A stretch of DNA of 64,000 nucleotides from Neisseria sicca (GTDB lineage: Bacteria; Pseudomonadota; Gammaproteobacteria; Burkholderiales; Neisseriaceae), in the NCBI RefSeq assembly GCF_017753665.1, contig NZ_CP072524.1, positions 1,612,001 through 1,676,000 of the forward strand, in the 5' to 3' direction. Positions within the stretch are counted from its first letter, which is position 1. Each line of letters begins with the position of its first letter. A program made the position numbers and the translations under genes. This document shows positions 1 to 8,474 of this stretch, in pieces. Under the pieces are notes generated by a model. It was not told the origin of the DNA. It did not search any database and saw only the letters and a list, made by a program, of their open reading frames with translations.

Positions 1-18
1 TCTGAATACACGGAATGT

Positions 19-306
19 TTATTCGACAATACCGAAAATATCTTCTTCGCGCATCACCAACAGCTCTTCGCCGTCGGCTTTTACGGTTTGGCCGCTGTAT
101 TTGCCGAAAATAATTTTGTCGCCGACTTTGACATCCAGCGGACGGCGTTCGCCGTCTTTACCGATTTTGCCCGCACCCACGGCGATCACTTCGCCCATGT
201 CGGGTTTTTCAGCGGCTGCGCCGGGCAAGACGATGCCTGATGCGGTTTTTTCTTCAGCTTCCAAGCGTTTGACGACGACGCGGTCGTGTAAAGGACGGAT
301 GGTCAT
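19..306 (-). CDS. groES: GroES co-chaperonin (Hsp10)
   Basis: Cytoplasmic 10-kDa co-chaperonin that caps GroEL during ATP-driven folding. The 95-residue product has the normal family length and starts with the typical [14 protein letters not shown] strand. Residues about 17-36 form the mobile loop ([13 protein letters not shown]) that contacts GroEL. The ATG at 306 is followed directly by the conserved N-terminus. groEL would be expected just beyond the left edge of the window on the same strand but is not visible. A heat-shock-type promoter lies about 110 bp upstream. Confidence 0.97.
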   Translation of the reverse strand: MTIRPLHDRVVVKRLEAEEKTASGIVLPGAAAEKPDMGEVIAVGAGKIGKDGERRPLDVKVGDKIIFGKYSGQTVKADGEELLVMREEDIFGIVE

Positions 307-417
307 GTTTTATGCTCCGATAAATAGTTTGAAAACAATCATCTGCCTTTATCCGGCAGATGCGGTTTGAAAAAGAAGGCGGCAAGTTTGTCAACAAACT
401 TACCTTAACACAGCGGC

Positions 418-448
418 AAATTAGGGTTTGTCCCGATAAATTCAAGGG
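418..448 (-). promoter_or_regulatory. Sigma-32-type heat-shock promoter of groES
   Basis: Read on the minus strand there is CCCTTGAA (441-448), a 14-nt spacer, then CCCTAATTT (418-426). This fits the sigma-32 pattern CTTGAA-N13/14-CCCCATnT. Transcription would start near 412 and leave a leader of roughly 105 nt before groES. The leader holds two small hairpins: arms 340-347/355-362 and 384-390/395-401. No CIRCE/HrcA operator was seen. Confidence 0.6.
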
Positions 449-634
449 AAGAAGTAAAAATTTTCTATGCGGGGTCGTCTGAAAACAGACATGACAAGTT
501 GCGCACCATCCCCGCCCTACTTTCAATGCTGATCAAGCAAGCAGGCATTTTCAGACGACCTTTTACAGACGGTGGGCTTCACATGCTTCAATCAACAAAA
601 AACCAAACATTATTGGCGCAAAACTATGCACACC

Positions 635-663
635 TTTACAAAATAATATCCCACCCTTAAAAT
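635..663 (+). promoter_or_regulatory. Candidate fetA promoter
   Basis: TTTACA (635-640) and TAAAAT (658-663) are separated by exactly 17 nt, close to the sigma-70 consensus. The spacer is mixed sequence ending tcccaccct rather than a homopolymeric C run. Very A/T-rich DNA follows (about 658-700), where a Fur site would be expected, but no good match to the 19-bp Fur consensus was found. Leader of about 60 nt; the SD AAGGAA lies just before the fetA ATG. Confidence 0.5.
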
Positions 664-731
664 AAATAAAAATTATTATTAATAAATAATTTATCGATTA
701 ACTGAAACTTATCCGACAGAAGGAAATTTCC

Positions 732-2900
732 ATGGCTTCACCCCTGTTCCGCTTCAGCCTGCTTTCAATGGCACTCGCCGCTGGTTTTGCCCACGCGGAA
801 AACGAAGCAAAAGAAAGCGTTACCCTTGATACCGTTACCGTAAAAGGTGACCGCCAAGGCAGCAAAATCAAAACTAATATCGTTACCCTTCAACAAAAAG
901 ACGAAAGCACGGCAACCGATTTGCGCGGATTGTTGAAAGACGAACCTGCCATCGATTTCGGCGGCGGCAACGGCACGTCCCAACACCTGACTTTGCGCGG
1001 CATGGGTCAAAACTCGGTGGATATTAAGGTGGACAATGCCTATTCCGACAGCCAAATACTGTATCACCAAGGCCGTTTCATCATCGACCCTGCGCTGGTC
1101 AAAATCGTCTCCGTACAGAAAGGCGCAGGTTCGGCATCTGCCGGTATCGGCGCGACCAACGGTGCGATTATTACCAAAACCGTCGATGCCCAAGACTTGC
1201 TCAAAGGTTTGGACAAAAACTGGGGGGTGCGCCTCAGCAGCGGCTATGCCAGCAATGACGGCGTAAACTACGGTGTCAGCGTATTCGGAAAAGAGGGCAA
1301 CTTCGACGGTTTGTTCTCTTACAACCGCAACGATGAAAAAGATTACGAAGCAGGTAAAGGCTACAAAAGTCCCAACGGCGGCAAAACCGTACCTTACAGC
1401 GCACTGGACAAACGCAGCTACCTGGCCAAAATCGGAACAACCTTCGGCGACGGCGACCACCGCATCGTGTTGAGCCACATGAAAGACCAGCACCGGGGCA
1501 TCCGTACTGTGCGTGAAGAGTTTACAATCTTCGAGTCCGACCCTGCAAAAGACAGGCAGAAACCCTCATACCGTAAAACTACCCAATCCAACACCAACTT
1601 GGAGTACACGGGTAAAAACTTGGGCTTTGTCGAAAAACTGAACGCCAACGCCTATGTGTTGGAAAACGAACGCTATTCCGCCGATGACAGCGGCAGCGGT
1701 TACGCAGGCAATGTGGTCGGCCCTAACCATACCCGAATCGCCACTCGTGGTGCGAACTTCAACTTCGACAGCCGCCTTGCCGAACAAACCCTGTTGAAAT
1801 ACGGTATCAACTACCGCCATCAGGAAATCGAGCCGCAAGCGTTTTTGAACAACGAATTTAAGATCTCCGGTAAGAAACCAGACCCAAAAGATCCTAAAAA
1901 AGAAATAGATAAGACCGATGAAGAAAAAGCGAAAGACAAGAAAGTTATGGATCTTGTCCATTCCTACAAACTGTCCAACCCGACCAAAACCGATACCGGC
2001 GCGTATATCGAAGCCATTCACGAAATTAACGGCTTTACCCTGACCGGCGGACTGCGTTACGACCGCTTCAAGGTGAAAACCCATGACGGCAAAACCGTTT
2101 CAAGCAGCAGCCTTAACCCGAGTTTCGGCGTGATTTGGCAGCCGCACGAACACTGGAGCTTCAGCGCAAGCCACAACTACGCCAGCCGCAGCCCGCGCCT
2201 GTATGACGCGCTGCAAACCCACGGCAAGCGCGGCATCATCTCGATTGCCGACGGCACCAAAGCCGAACGCGCGCGCAATACCGAAATCGGTTTCAACTAC
2301 AACGACGGCACGTTTGCCGCAAACGGCAGCTACTTCTGGCAGACCATCAAAGACGCGCTTGCCAATCCGCAAAACCGCCACGACTCTGTCGCCATCCGTG
2401 AAGCCGTCAATGCCGGCTACATCAAAAACCACGGTTACGAATTGGGCGCGTCCTACCGCACCGGCGGCTTGACTGCCAAAGTCGGCGTAAGCCACAGCAA
2501 ACCGCGTTTTTACGATACACACAAAGATAAATTGTTAAGCGCGAACCCCGAGTTTGGCGCACAAACCGGCCGCACTTGGACGGCTTCCCTTGCCTACCGC
2601 TTCCAAAATCCGAATCTGGAAATCGGCTGGCGCGGACGCTATGTTCAAAAAGCCGTGGGTTCGATATTGGTGGCAGGTCAAAAAGGTCGCGACGGCAAAC
2701 TGGAAAACGTTGTACGCCAAGGTTTCGGTGTGAACGATGTCTTCGCCAACTGGAAACCATTGGGCAAAGACACGCTCAATATCAATCTTTCAGTTAACAA
2801 CGTGTTCAACAAGTTCTACTATCCGCACAGTCAACGCTGGACCAATACCCTACCAGGTACCGGACGTGATGTACGCTTGGGCGTTAACTACCGCTTCTAA
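732..2900 (+). CDS. fetA: TonB-dependent ferric-enterobactin-type receptor FetA (FrpB)
   Basis: Outer-membrane gated channel that imports ferric catecholate siderophores using TonB energy. The 722-residue product has a signal peptide (cleavage after AGFAHA), a TonB-box-like segment (LDTVTVKG), a plug domain with LTLRGMGQNSVDIKVDN, then a 22-strand-type barrel ending VRLGVNYRF with terminal Phe. Long stretches match what is known of neisserial FetA, such as the SHNYASRSPRLYDALQTHG region. A Lys/Asp-rich segment at about residues 379-410 corresponds to a variable surface loop. It is followed by a terminator and then fetB. The ATG at 732 has a good SD (AAGGAA). Confidence 0.95.
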   Translation: MASPLFRFSLLSMALAAGFAHAENEAKESVTLDTVTVKGDRQGSKIKTNIVTLQQKDESTATDLRGLLKDEPAIDFGGGNGTSQHLTLRGMGQNSVDIKVDNAYSDSQILYHQGRFIIDPALVKIVSVQKGAGSASAGIGATNGAIITKTVDAQDLLKGLDKNWGVRLSSGYASNDGVNYGVSVFGKEGNFDGLFSYNRNDEKDYEAGKGYKSPNGGKTVPYSALDKRSYLAKIGTTFGDGDHRIVLSHMKDQHRGIRTVREEFTIFESDPAKDRQKPSYRKTTQSNTNLEYTGKNLGFVEKLNANAYVLENERYSADDSGSGYAGNVVGPNHTRIATRGANFNFDSRLAEQTLLKYGINYRHQEIEPQAFLNNEFKISGKKPDPKDPKKEIDKTDEEKAKDKKVMDLVHSYKLSNPTKTDTGAYIEAIHEINGFTLTGGLRYDRFKVKTHDGKTVSSSSLNPSFGVIWQPHEHWSFSASHNYASRSPRLYDALQTHGKRGIISIADGTKAERARNTEIGFNYNDGTFAANGSYFWQTIKDALANPQNRHDSVAIREAVNAGYIKNHGYELGASYRTGGLTAKVGVSHSKPRFYDTHKDKLLSANPEFGAQTGRTWTASLAYRFQNPNLEIGWRGRYVQKAVGSILVAGQKGRDGKLENVVRQGFGVNDVFANWKPLGKDTLNINLSVNNVFNKFYYPHSQRWTNTLPGTGRDVRLGVNYRF

Positions 2901-2916
2901 AAAGAGCGGGTAAAAT

Positions 2917-2964
2917 ACGGGCAGGTCGTCTGAATCAGCTTCGGTTTTCAGACGACCTGCCCGT
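2917..2964 (+). terminator. DUS inverted-repeat terminator after fetA
   Basis: Arms 2917-2934 and 2947-2964 pair over 18 bp and contain two opposed uptake sequences. The structure lies 16 bp past the fetA stop, between fetA and fetB, so fetB may be expressed by read-through or from its own promoter. Confidence 0.75.
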
Positions 2965-3111
2965 CAATCGGATTTCTCAATCTGGCATTTTCCAAATTTT
3001 TTTGACAACGGCAGGATTGGAACAGGTGTTTGGTGCGAGCATCCGCTTTGCGGATTTTCAGACGACCCGTCCATATTACCTGCCCGAACCCGACAACGGA
3101 GAAATTATCCC

Positions 3112-4071
3112 ATGTTACGTTTAACTGCTTTAGCCGTATGCTGCGCCCTTGCTTTGGGCGCGTGTTCGCCGAAAGATTCCGCTTCAAACCAAAACGCCCA
3201 AACCGCTTCCGCAGCCCAAACCGAAGGCGCAGATTTGACCGTCAAAACGACGCGCGGCGACGCGAAAGTGCCGCAAAATCCTGAACGTATCGCCGTTTAT
3301 GACTTGGGTATGCTCGATACTTTAAGCAAATTGGGCGTGAAAACCGGTTTGTCCGTCGATAAAAACCGGCTGCCTTATTTGGACGAATATTTCAAAACGA
3401 CAAAACCTGCCGGTACGCTGTTCGAGCCGGATTACGAAGCACTCAACGCCTACAAGCCGCAGCTCATCATCATCGGCAGCCGCGCAGCCAAAGCGTTTGA
3501 CAAGTTGAACGCCATTGCGCCGACCATCGAGATGACCGCCGATACCGCCAACCTCAAAGAAAGTGCCAAAGAGCGTATCGACGCTTTGGCGCAAATCTTC
3601 GGCAAACAGGCGGAAGCCGACAAGCTGAAAGCCGAAATCGACGCATCTTTCGAAGCCGCGAAAACCGCCGCGCAAGGTAAAGGCAAAGGTTTGGTGATTT
3701 TGGTCAACGGCGGAAAAATGTCCGCCTTCGGACCGTCTTCACGACTGGGCGGCTGGCTGCACAAAGACATCGGCGTTCCGGCCGTTGACGAAGCCATCAA
3801 AGAAGGCAGCCACGGTCAGCCCGTCAGCTTCGAATACCTGAAAGAAAAAAATCCCGACTGGCTGTTTGTCCTCGACCGAAGCGCAGCCATCGGCGAAGAA
3901 GGGCAGGCGGCGAAAGACGTGTTGAACAATCCGCTGGTTGCCGAAACGACTGCATGGAAAAAAGGACAGGTGGTTTACCTCGTTCCCGAAACCTACTTGG
4001 CGGCGGGCGGCGCACAAGAATTGCTGAACGCATCCAAACAAGTTACCGACGCGTTTAATGCGGCGAAGTAA
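3112..4071 (+). CDS. fetB: Periplasmic ferric-siderophore-binding lipoprotein FetB
   Basis: Solute-binding protein that takes ferric enterobactin-type siderophore from FetA and delivers it to an inner-membrane ABC permease. It has 319 residues, with lipobox LGAC (Cys at about residue 17) after a short hydrophobic signal, then a class III periplasmic binding fold. The typical N-terminal strand PERIAVYDLGMLDTLSKLG is visible. The SD GGAGAAA precedes the ATG. In pathogenic Neisseria fetB is followed by permease/ATPase genes fetCDEF; here a terminator with an IS insertion and then gpmA follow, so its transporter partner is missing locally. Confidence 0.92.
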   Translation: MLRLTALAVCCALALGACSPKDSASNQNAQTASAAQTEGADLTVKTTRGDAKVPQNPERIAVYDLGMLDTLSKLGVKTGLSVDKNRLPYLDEYFKTTKPAGTLFEPDYEALNAYKPQLIIIGSRAAKAFDKLNAIAPTIEMTADTANLKESAKERIDALAQIFGKQAEADKLKAEIDASFEAAKTAAQGKGKGLVILVNGGKMSAFGPSSRLGGWLHKDIGVPAVDEAIKEGSHGQPVSFEYLKEKNPDWLFVLDRSAAIGEEGQAAKDVLNNPLVAETTAWKKGQVVYLVPETYLAAGGAQELLNASKQVTDAFNAAK

Positions 4072-4144
4072 GTTGATTTGATTTAAAAAAGGTCGTCTGA
4101 AACCTGAACTGGCCCCCAAATCTTGGACACTCATAAAAGCCTTT

Positions 4145-5041
4145 TCAGGCGCTCTGTGCAAGCTGGGTTCTGTATGCGACAGGACTCAGCTTTTTCAATT
4201 TCAAACTGCAACGCTCGCGGTTGTAGTAATCCATATAGTCATCTATCTGTTTCATCAATTCGTCCACCGTCAATTCTCCTGCGTTATAGAAACACTCCGT
4301 CTTCAACACCGCAAAGAAGCTTTCCATCGGTGCATTGTCCCAACAGTTCGCCTTTCGCGACATGCTTTGAACCATGGAATGTTGGGCAAGCAATTCCCTA
4401 TACCCCGCCGTACGGTACAGCACACCTTGGTCCGAATGAAGCATCGTTCCTTTATCAGTCAGACGGGGGGCGGCTTTTTCGAGCATTTCCTTCACCATTT
4501 CGCTGTTGGCATTGCGGCTCATGGCGTAGGCGACGATCTCGCGGTTGAACAAGTCCAATATCGGCGAGAGGTACAGTTTGCCGTCCTTTCCTTTGAGTTC
4601 GGTCACGTCGGTCAGCCATTTTTCGTTGGGCTTTCGGGCTTTGAACCGGCGTTTGAGGAGGTGTTCCGATATTTCGCCCATGGCGGGATGGCGGTAGGCT
4701 TTTTTCACCCGTATTTTGGCTTTCAGCCCCATCTGTTTCATCAGCCGAGCTGCTTTTTTGCGGTTCCAATCCAATGCTGCGGCAATGCGCCTTTGCCCGT
4801 AGCGTCCTTTATGCCGCCGGTAGGTTTCGACAAGGAGGGCTTTGTCGGCTGCGTCGGGGTCGGGTCGGTCTTGGTGGTGGTAGTAAAAGCTGCTTTTGGG
4901 CAGGTGTGCGATGTGCAGCAGGTATTTGGGCGGGTGTTGCGCCCTCAGTGTTTGGACGGTTTGGCTTTGTCCTTTTCGGTCCGCTTTTGGCTGAGGGCTT
5001 TTAACTCCTTTAGGTAGGCAACCTTTGCGCGCATATAGCAC
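4145..5041 (-). CDS. IS3-family transposase catalytic subunit OrfB (copy 1)
   Basis: DDE integrase domain that cuts and joins the IS ends, probably made as an OrfAB fusion by -1 frameshifting. DDE landmarks are visible: WLTDVTEL (first Asp), LHSDQGVLY (second Asp) and the Glu in ESFFAVLKTE. An N-terminal HTH_21-type region contains YGQRRIAAAL. There is no ATG at the frame start; the boundary 5041 is set by matching the GTG of copy 2. The open frame continues upstream past 5041 out of phase with orfA. The gene appears intact, with a few residue differences from copy 2. Confidence 0.88.
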   Translation of the reverse strand: MLYARKGCLPKGVKSPQPKADRKGQSQTVQTLRAQHPPKYLLHIAHLPKSSFYYHHQDRPDPDAADKALLVETYRRHKGRYGQRRIAAALDWNRKKAARLMKQMGLKAKIRVKKAYRHPAMGEISEHLLKRRFKARKPNEKWLTDVTELKGKDGKLYLSPILDLFNREIVAYAMSRNANSEMVKEMLEKAAPRLTDKGTMLHSDQGVLYRTAGYRELLAQHSMVQSMSRKANCWDNAPMESFFAVLKTECFYNAGELTVDELMKQIDDYMDYYNRERCSLKLKKLSPVAYRTQLAQSA

Positions 5042-5295
5042 AACTCTTCGAGAAGCTCTGCCTGTGTTTTTTCGTGGTCGGGTTTGTCGGCGATGAAGGG
5101 GTTTTTGCGGTGGTCGGTCATGGTTTTGGATTGTGGATGTTCGAGTGCGCCGATACCGCCTTCCTGATAGGCGCGTATCCGTCGCCGCAGGTGGGTTCGG
5201 GAGATGCCGTAATGATCTGCGGTACGCTGTTGGCTGCGTATGTGCAGGTAGTGGAGTACGGCTTGGTATTTGAAGTGTAATGTATATTTGCTCAT
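4945..5295 (-). CDS. IS3-family transposase DNA-binding subunit OrfA (copy 1)
   Basis: 116-residue protein starting MSKYTLHFKYQAV with a helix-turn-helix segment (TADHYGISRTHLRRRIRAYQ) that would recognise the IS ends, followed by a Leu/Lys/Glu-rich helix suited to oligomerisation. It overlaps orfB by about 97 nt with orfB in the -1 frame, the usual IS3-family arrangement. The ATG at 5295 is 58 bp inside the right terminal repeat. Confidence 0.88.
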   Translation of the reverse strand: MSKYTLHFKYQAVLHYLHIRSQQRTADHYGISRTHLRRRIRAYQEGGIGALEHPQSKTMTDHRKNPFIADKPDHEKTQAELLEELCYMRAKVAYLKELKALSQKRTEKDKAKPSKH

Positions 5296-5398
5296 AAAAA
5301 AACTGCACCTTGTGAGTTGGAGGGGATGTGTCCAACTTTTGGGGTGCAGTTCAACCACAAATCAGGGTTTCAGACGACCTTTTTATTATCCGCAAAGC

Positions 5399-6082
5399 TT
5401 ACAGATAGAATTTTTCAACTACTTTCAAATTGTCGTCCAATTTGTACACCAGCGGCTGACCGGTCGGGATTTCCAAGCCCATGATGTCTTCGTCGGAAAT
5501 GCCTTCGATGTGTTTTGCCAATGCGCGCAGGGAGTTGCCGTGTGCGGCGACCAAGACGCGCTTGCCGCTCAGAATAGCGGGGGCGATTTGGTCTTCCCAG
5601 AACGGCAATACGCGCTCCAAAGTAACTTTCAGATTTTCGCCGTCGGGTACGACATCGGCGGGCAGGTTGGCATAGCGGCGGTCGTTGTGTGCGGAGAACG
5701 GGTCTTTCGGGTCGAGCAGCGGCGGCAGGGTATCGTAGCTGCGGCGCCAGATGTGGACTTGCTCGTCGCCGTATTTTTCGGCGGTTTGTTTCTTGTCCAA
5801 ACCTTGCAGCTGGCCGTAGTGGCGTTCGTTCAGCCTCCAGCTTTTGATTTGCGGCACGAACAGTTGGTCGGATTCTTCCAAAACGATGTTGCAGGTTTTA
5901 ATCGCGCGGGTCAGGACGGAAGTGAAGGCGATGTCGAACTCGTAGCCTTTTTCCTTTAGTTTTTTACCGGCGGCGGCAGCTTCGGCAAGCCCCTGCTCGC
6001 TCAGTTTCACGTCGCGCCAGCCTGTAAACAGGTTTTTCGCGTTCCATTCGCTTTGTCCGTGGCGGATAAATACCAATTCCAT
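5399..6082 (-). CDS. gpmA: 2,3-bisphosphoglycerate-dependent phosphoglycerate mutase
   Basis: Glycolytic/gluconeogenic enzyme interconverting 3- and 2-phosphoglycerate in the cytoplasm. The 227-residue length is normal for dPGM. The phosphohistidine motif RHGQSEWN is at residues 7-14 (His8), with the partner segment [12 protein letters not shown] and the second active-site His in [11 protein letters not shown]. The start at 6082 is preceded by GGAGC; a longer open frame upstream lacks homology. It is convergent with fetB and separated from it by the IS-split terminator. Confidence 0.96.
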   Translation of the reverse strand: MELVFIRHGQSEWNAKNLFTGWRDVKLSEQGLAEAAAAGKKLKEKGYEFDIAFTSVLTRAIKTCNIVLEESDQLFVPQIKSWRLNERHYGQLQGLDKKQTAEKYGDEQVHIWRRSYDTLPPLLDPKDPFSAHNDRRYANLPADVVPDGENLKVTLERVLPFWEDQIAPAILSGKRVLVAAHGNSLRALAKHIEGISDEDIMGLEIPTGQPLVYKLDDNLKVVEKFYL

Positions 6083-6265
6083 GTCGTATGCTCCAATTTG
6101 AGTGCGGTAGAAGGGCTTATTTATAACATATTTCGGCTGTTTCTGCCGAACCACCTCCCCTACCCTTGCCTTCAGTCAAACAGCTGCTTTTCAAAATATG
6201 AAACCTGCCTGTTAAGACGACCTGCTTTATAATGTTGCCAAAATACGCTTTTACGAAAGACTTTC

Positions 6266-6838
6266 ATGACCCGACGTTTGATTATCGGCATCAGCGGAGC
6301 CAGCGGTTTCCAATACGGCATCAAGGCCTTGGCACTTTTGCGCACACACGATGTCGAAACGCATCTGGTGGTATCCAAAAGCGCGGAAATGACGCGCGCG
6401 CTGGAAACACCATATGAGAAAGACGAACTCTACCGCCTTGCCGATGTCGTCCATCCGATAAACCATATAGGCTCCGCCATCGCCAGCGGTTCGTTCAAAA
6501 CCGACGGGATGCTGATCGCCCCTTGCTCGATGCGCACGCTGGCAGCGGTCGCAAACGGCTTCGGCGACAACCTGCTGACACGCGCGGCGGACGTAGTCCT
6601 GAAAGAGCGCCGCCGCCTTGTGCTGATGGTGCGCGAAGCCCCGCTCAACCTTGCCCATCTGGACAATATGCGCCGCGTTACCGAAATGGGCGGCATCGTC
6701 TTCCCGCCTACCCCCGCCCTCTACCAGCAGCCGCAAACCATAGATGACATCATCACCCACAGCACCGCCCACGCGCTTTCACTTTTAGGCTTCGACACCG
6801 GCACCGTACCCGAATGGACGGGTGGAACATCTTCCTAA
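6266..6838 (+). CDS. ubiX: Flavin prenyltransferase UbiX
   Basis: Transfers a dimethylallyl group to FMN to make the prenylated flavin cofactor of UbiD decarboxylase in ubiquinone synthesis. The 190-residue product has the family pattern: N-terminal [11 protein letters not shown] nucleotide-binding loop, a central [21 protein letters not shown] segment and [10 protein letters not shown]. It diverges from gpmA. A single uptake sequence follows the stop. Confidence 0.94.
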   Translation: MTRRLIIGISGASGFQYGIKALALLRTHDVETHLVVSKSAEMTRALETPYEKDELYRLADVVHPINHIGSAIASGSFKTDGMLIAPCSMRTLAAVANGFGDNLLTRAADVVLKERRRLVLMVREAPLNLAHLDNMRRVTEMGGIVFPPTPALYQQPQTIDDIITHSTAHALSLLGFDTGTVPEWTGGTSS

Positions 6839-6938
6839 ACATAAAAGGTCGTCTGAAACCCGTTTTCAGGCTGGCAGAAAGCCTCCCTCCATATCAAGCT
6901 GATATAATCCCCGCCAATCATATTTACACGGAGTCATC

Positions 6939-8231
6939 ATGCAGTTCTCGGCATTCGGCGAAAAATTCACGCAACACAGCGGCATCCTGCAACTTATGGA
7001 CGACCTCGGCGACGCGCTCAAAAGCGACAAGCCCGTCAACATGCTTGGCGGCGGCAATCCGGCGCGGATCGCCGAAGTCAATGCCGTGTTCGCCGACGTA
7101 TTTTCCAAGCTGGCGGCGGAACACGCCGTCGAGAACATCGGCAATTACTCCAATCCCCAAGGCGATGCCGCGCTGATTGACGCGCTGACCGCCTTCCTCA
7201 ACCGCGAATACGGCTGGAACCTGATCGCCGACAATATCGCGTTGACTAACGGTTCGCAGAACGCGTTTTTCTATCTTTTCAACCTCTTCGGCGGCAAATT
7301 TAAGGTTTCAGACGACCTTTCCGTAGAGAAAGCCATCCTGCTGCCGCTCGCGCCCGAATACATCGGCTATGCCGACGTGCATGTTGAAGGGCAGCACTTT
7401 GTTTCCGTCAAACCAAAAATCGAAGCTGTCGAACACGAAGGCGAAGCAGGCTTCTTCAAATATCACGTGGACTTTGACGCGCTGGAAAGCCTGCCGGAAC
7501 TCAAAGCGGGCAAAATCGGCGCGATTTGTTGTTCGCGCCCGACCAACCCGACCGGCAACGTGCTGACCGACGGAGAAATGGCGCGACTGGACGCTTTGGC
7601 GCAAGAACACGGCATTCCGCTGATTATCGACAACGCCTACGGAATGCCGTTCCCCAACATCATTTACAGCGACGTGACGCTGAATTGGCACGCAAACATC
7701 ATCCTCTGCTTCAGCCTTTCCAAAGTCGGCCTGCCGGGCGTGCGTACCGGCATCATCGTCGCCGCGCCCGAAGTCGTCAAAGCCGTCAGCAGCCTGAACG
7801 CGATTGTGAACCTGTCGCCCACCCGCTTCGGCGCAGCCATCGCAACACCGCTGTTGCAGGACGGTCGTCTGAAACAGCTTTCAGACGACGTCATCCGGCC
7901 GTTTTACCGCAATCAGGCGCAAACCGCCGTCTCGCTGCTCAAGCGCGAGCTGGGCGCGTATCCGCTGAAAATCCACAAGCCCGAAGGCGCGATTTTCCTG
8001 TGGCTCTGGTTTGAAAACCTGCCCGTTTCATCGCAAACCCTGTACGAAATGCTCAAAGCCGAAGGCACGCTGATTATTCCGGGCGAACATTTCTTCGTCG
8101 GCATCGACACGCAGGATTACCTGCACGCCCGCGAGTGCATCCGCATGAGCATTGCGCAGGACGTTCAAACGCTGGAAAAAGGCATCGCCGCCATCGGCAG
8201 GGTGGTGCGCGGTTTGTACGACGCAGCGTAA
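6939..8231 (+). CDS. avtA: Valine-pyruvate aminotransferase AvtA
   Basis: PLP-dependent class I aminotransferase exchanging amino groups between valine/2-oxoisovalerate and alanine/pyruvate. The 430-residue length and LGGGNPARI start are typical of AvtA. SRPTNPTGNVL and DNAYGMPFP are PLP-site segments, and the Schiff-base Lys lies in SLSKVGLPGVRTG. The SD is within cacGGAGtcatc before the ATG. Uptake-sequence elements are embedded in frame, including opposed copies at 7864-7889 encoding GRLKQLSDDV, so one hairpin is inside the coding region. Confidence 0.92.
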   Translation: MQFSAFGEKFTQHSGILQLMDDLGDALKSDKPVNMLGGGNPARIAEVNAVFADVFSKLAAEHAVENIGNYSNPQGDAALIDALTAFLNREYGWNLIADNIALTNGSQNAFFYLFNLFGGKFKVSDDLSVEKAILLPLAPEYIGYADVHVEGQHFVSVKPKIEAVEHEGEAGFFKYHVDFDALESLPELKAGKIGAICCSRPTNPTGNVLTDGEMARLDALAQEHGIPLIIDNAYGMPFPNIIYSDVTLNWHANIILCFSLSKVGLPGVRTGIIVAAPEVVKAVSSLNAIVNLSPTRFGAAIATPLLQDGRLKQLSDDVIRPFYRNQAQTAVSLLKRELGAYPLKIHKPEGAIFLWLWFENLPVSSQTLYEMLKAEGTLIIPGEHFFVGIDTQDYLHARECIRMSIAQDVQTLEKGIAAIGRVVRGLYDAA

Positions 8232-8257
8232 ACGGTAAAGTTGACAGCCATTCAGTC

Positions 8258-8293
8258 AAAAGGTCGTTTGAAAACGGTTTCAGACGACCTTTT
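8258..8293 (+). terminator. DUS inverted-repeat terminator after avtA
   Basis: AAAAGGTCGTTTGAAA pairs with TTTCAGACGACCTTTT with one mismatch in the left copy, and a run of T follows. It lies immediately before a Correia element. Confidence 0.75.
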
Positions 8294-8299
8294 ATCATT

Positions 8300-8406
8300 T
8301 ATAGTGAATTAACTTTAAACCAGTACGGCGTTGCCTCGCCTTGCCGTACTATCTGTACTGTCTGCGGCTTCGTCGCCTTGTCCTGATTTAAATTTAATCC
8401 ACTATA
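8300..8406. repeat. Correia repeat enclosed element (short form, 107 bp)
   Basis: Starts TATAGTGAATTAA and ends TTAATCCACTATA, the neisserial Correia/NEMIS terminal repeats, bounded by the TA target. The inside carries the characteristic CAGTACGGCGTTGCCTCG and GCGGCTTCGTCGCCTTGTCC blocks and lacks the internal segment of the 150-bp form. It ends 68 bp before the siderophore receptor, where such elements are known to supply outward promoters or RNase III sites. It is the only copy I noticed in the window. Confidence 0.9.
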
Positions 8407-8474
8407 TTTTTTGAAATGAAATTAATTTTCTTTTAGAATTAACTGTTACGACCGACTTTTGAAAGAAAATACAA

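Larger units (their letters stand above)
4105..5353 (-). mobile_element. IS3-family (IS150-type) insertion sequence, copy 1
   Basis: 1249-bp element with imperfect terminal inverted repeats of about 26 bp. The outer end reads TGAACTGG at 4105 and TGCAGTTCA ends at 5353. It is flanked by a 3-bp direct repeat ACC (4102-4104 and 5354-5356), as expected for IS3/IS150-type transposition. It carries orfA and orfB in overlapping -1 frames on the minus strand. A second near-identical copy lies at 16866-18113 in the same orientation. No ISfinder name is assigned. Confidence 0.93.
4087..5384 (+). terminator. DUS hairpin terminator split by an IS element
   Basis: The left arm AAAGGTCGTCTGAAACC ends at 4104 and the right arm GGTTTCAGACGACCTTT starts at 5367. 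Removing the IS (4105-5353) and one copy of the ACC duplication restores a compact hairpin with a short loop between fetB and the convergent gpmA. The interrupted hairpin can probably no longer work in the cis arrangement seen at other gene ends. Confidence 0.7.

Noticed and set aside
600..731. Search for a poly-C phase-variation tract at fetA
   Set aside because: Only runs of three C are present, so no homopolymer switch.
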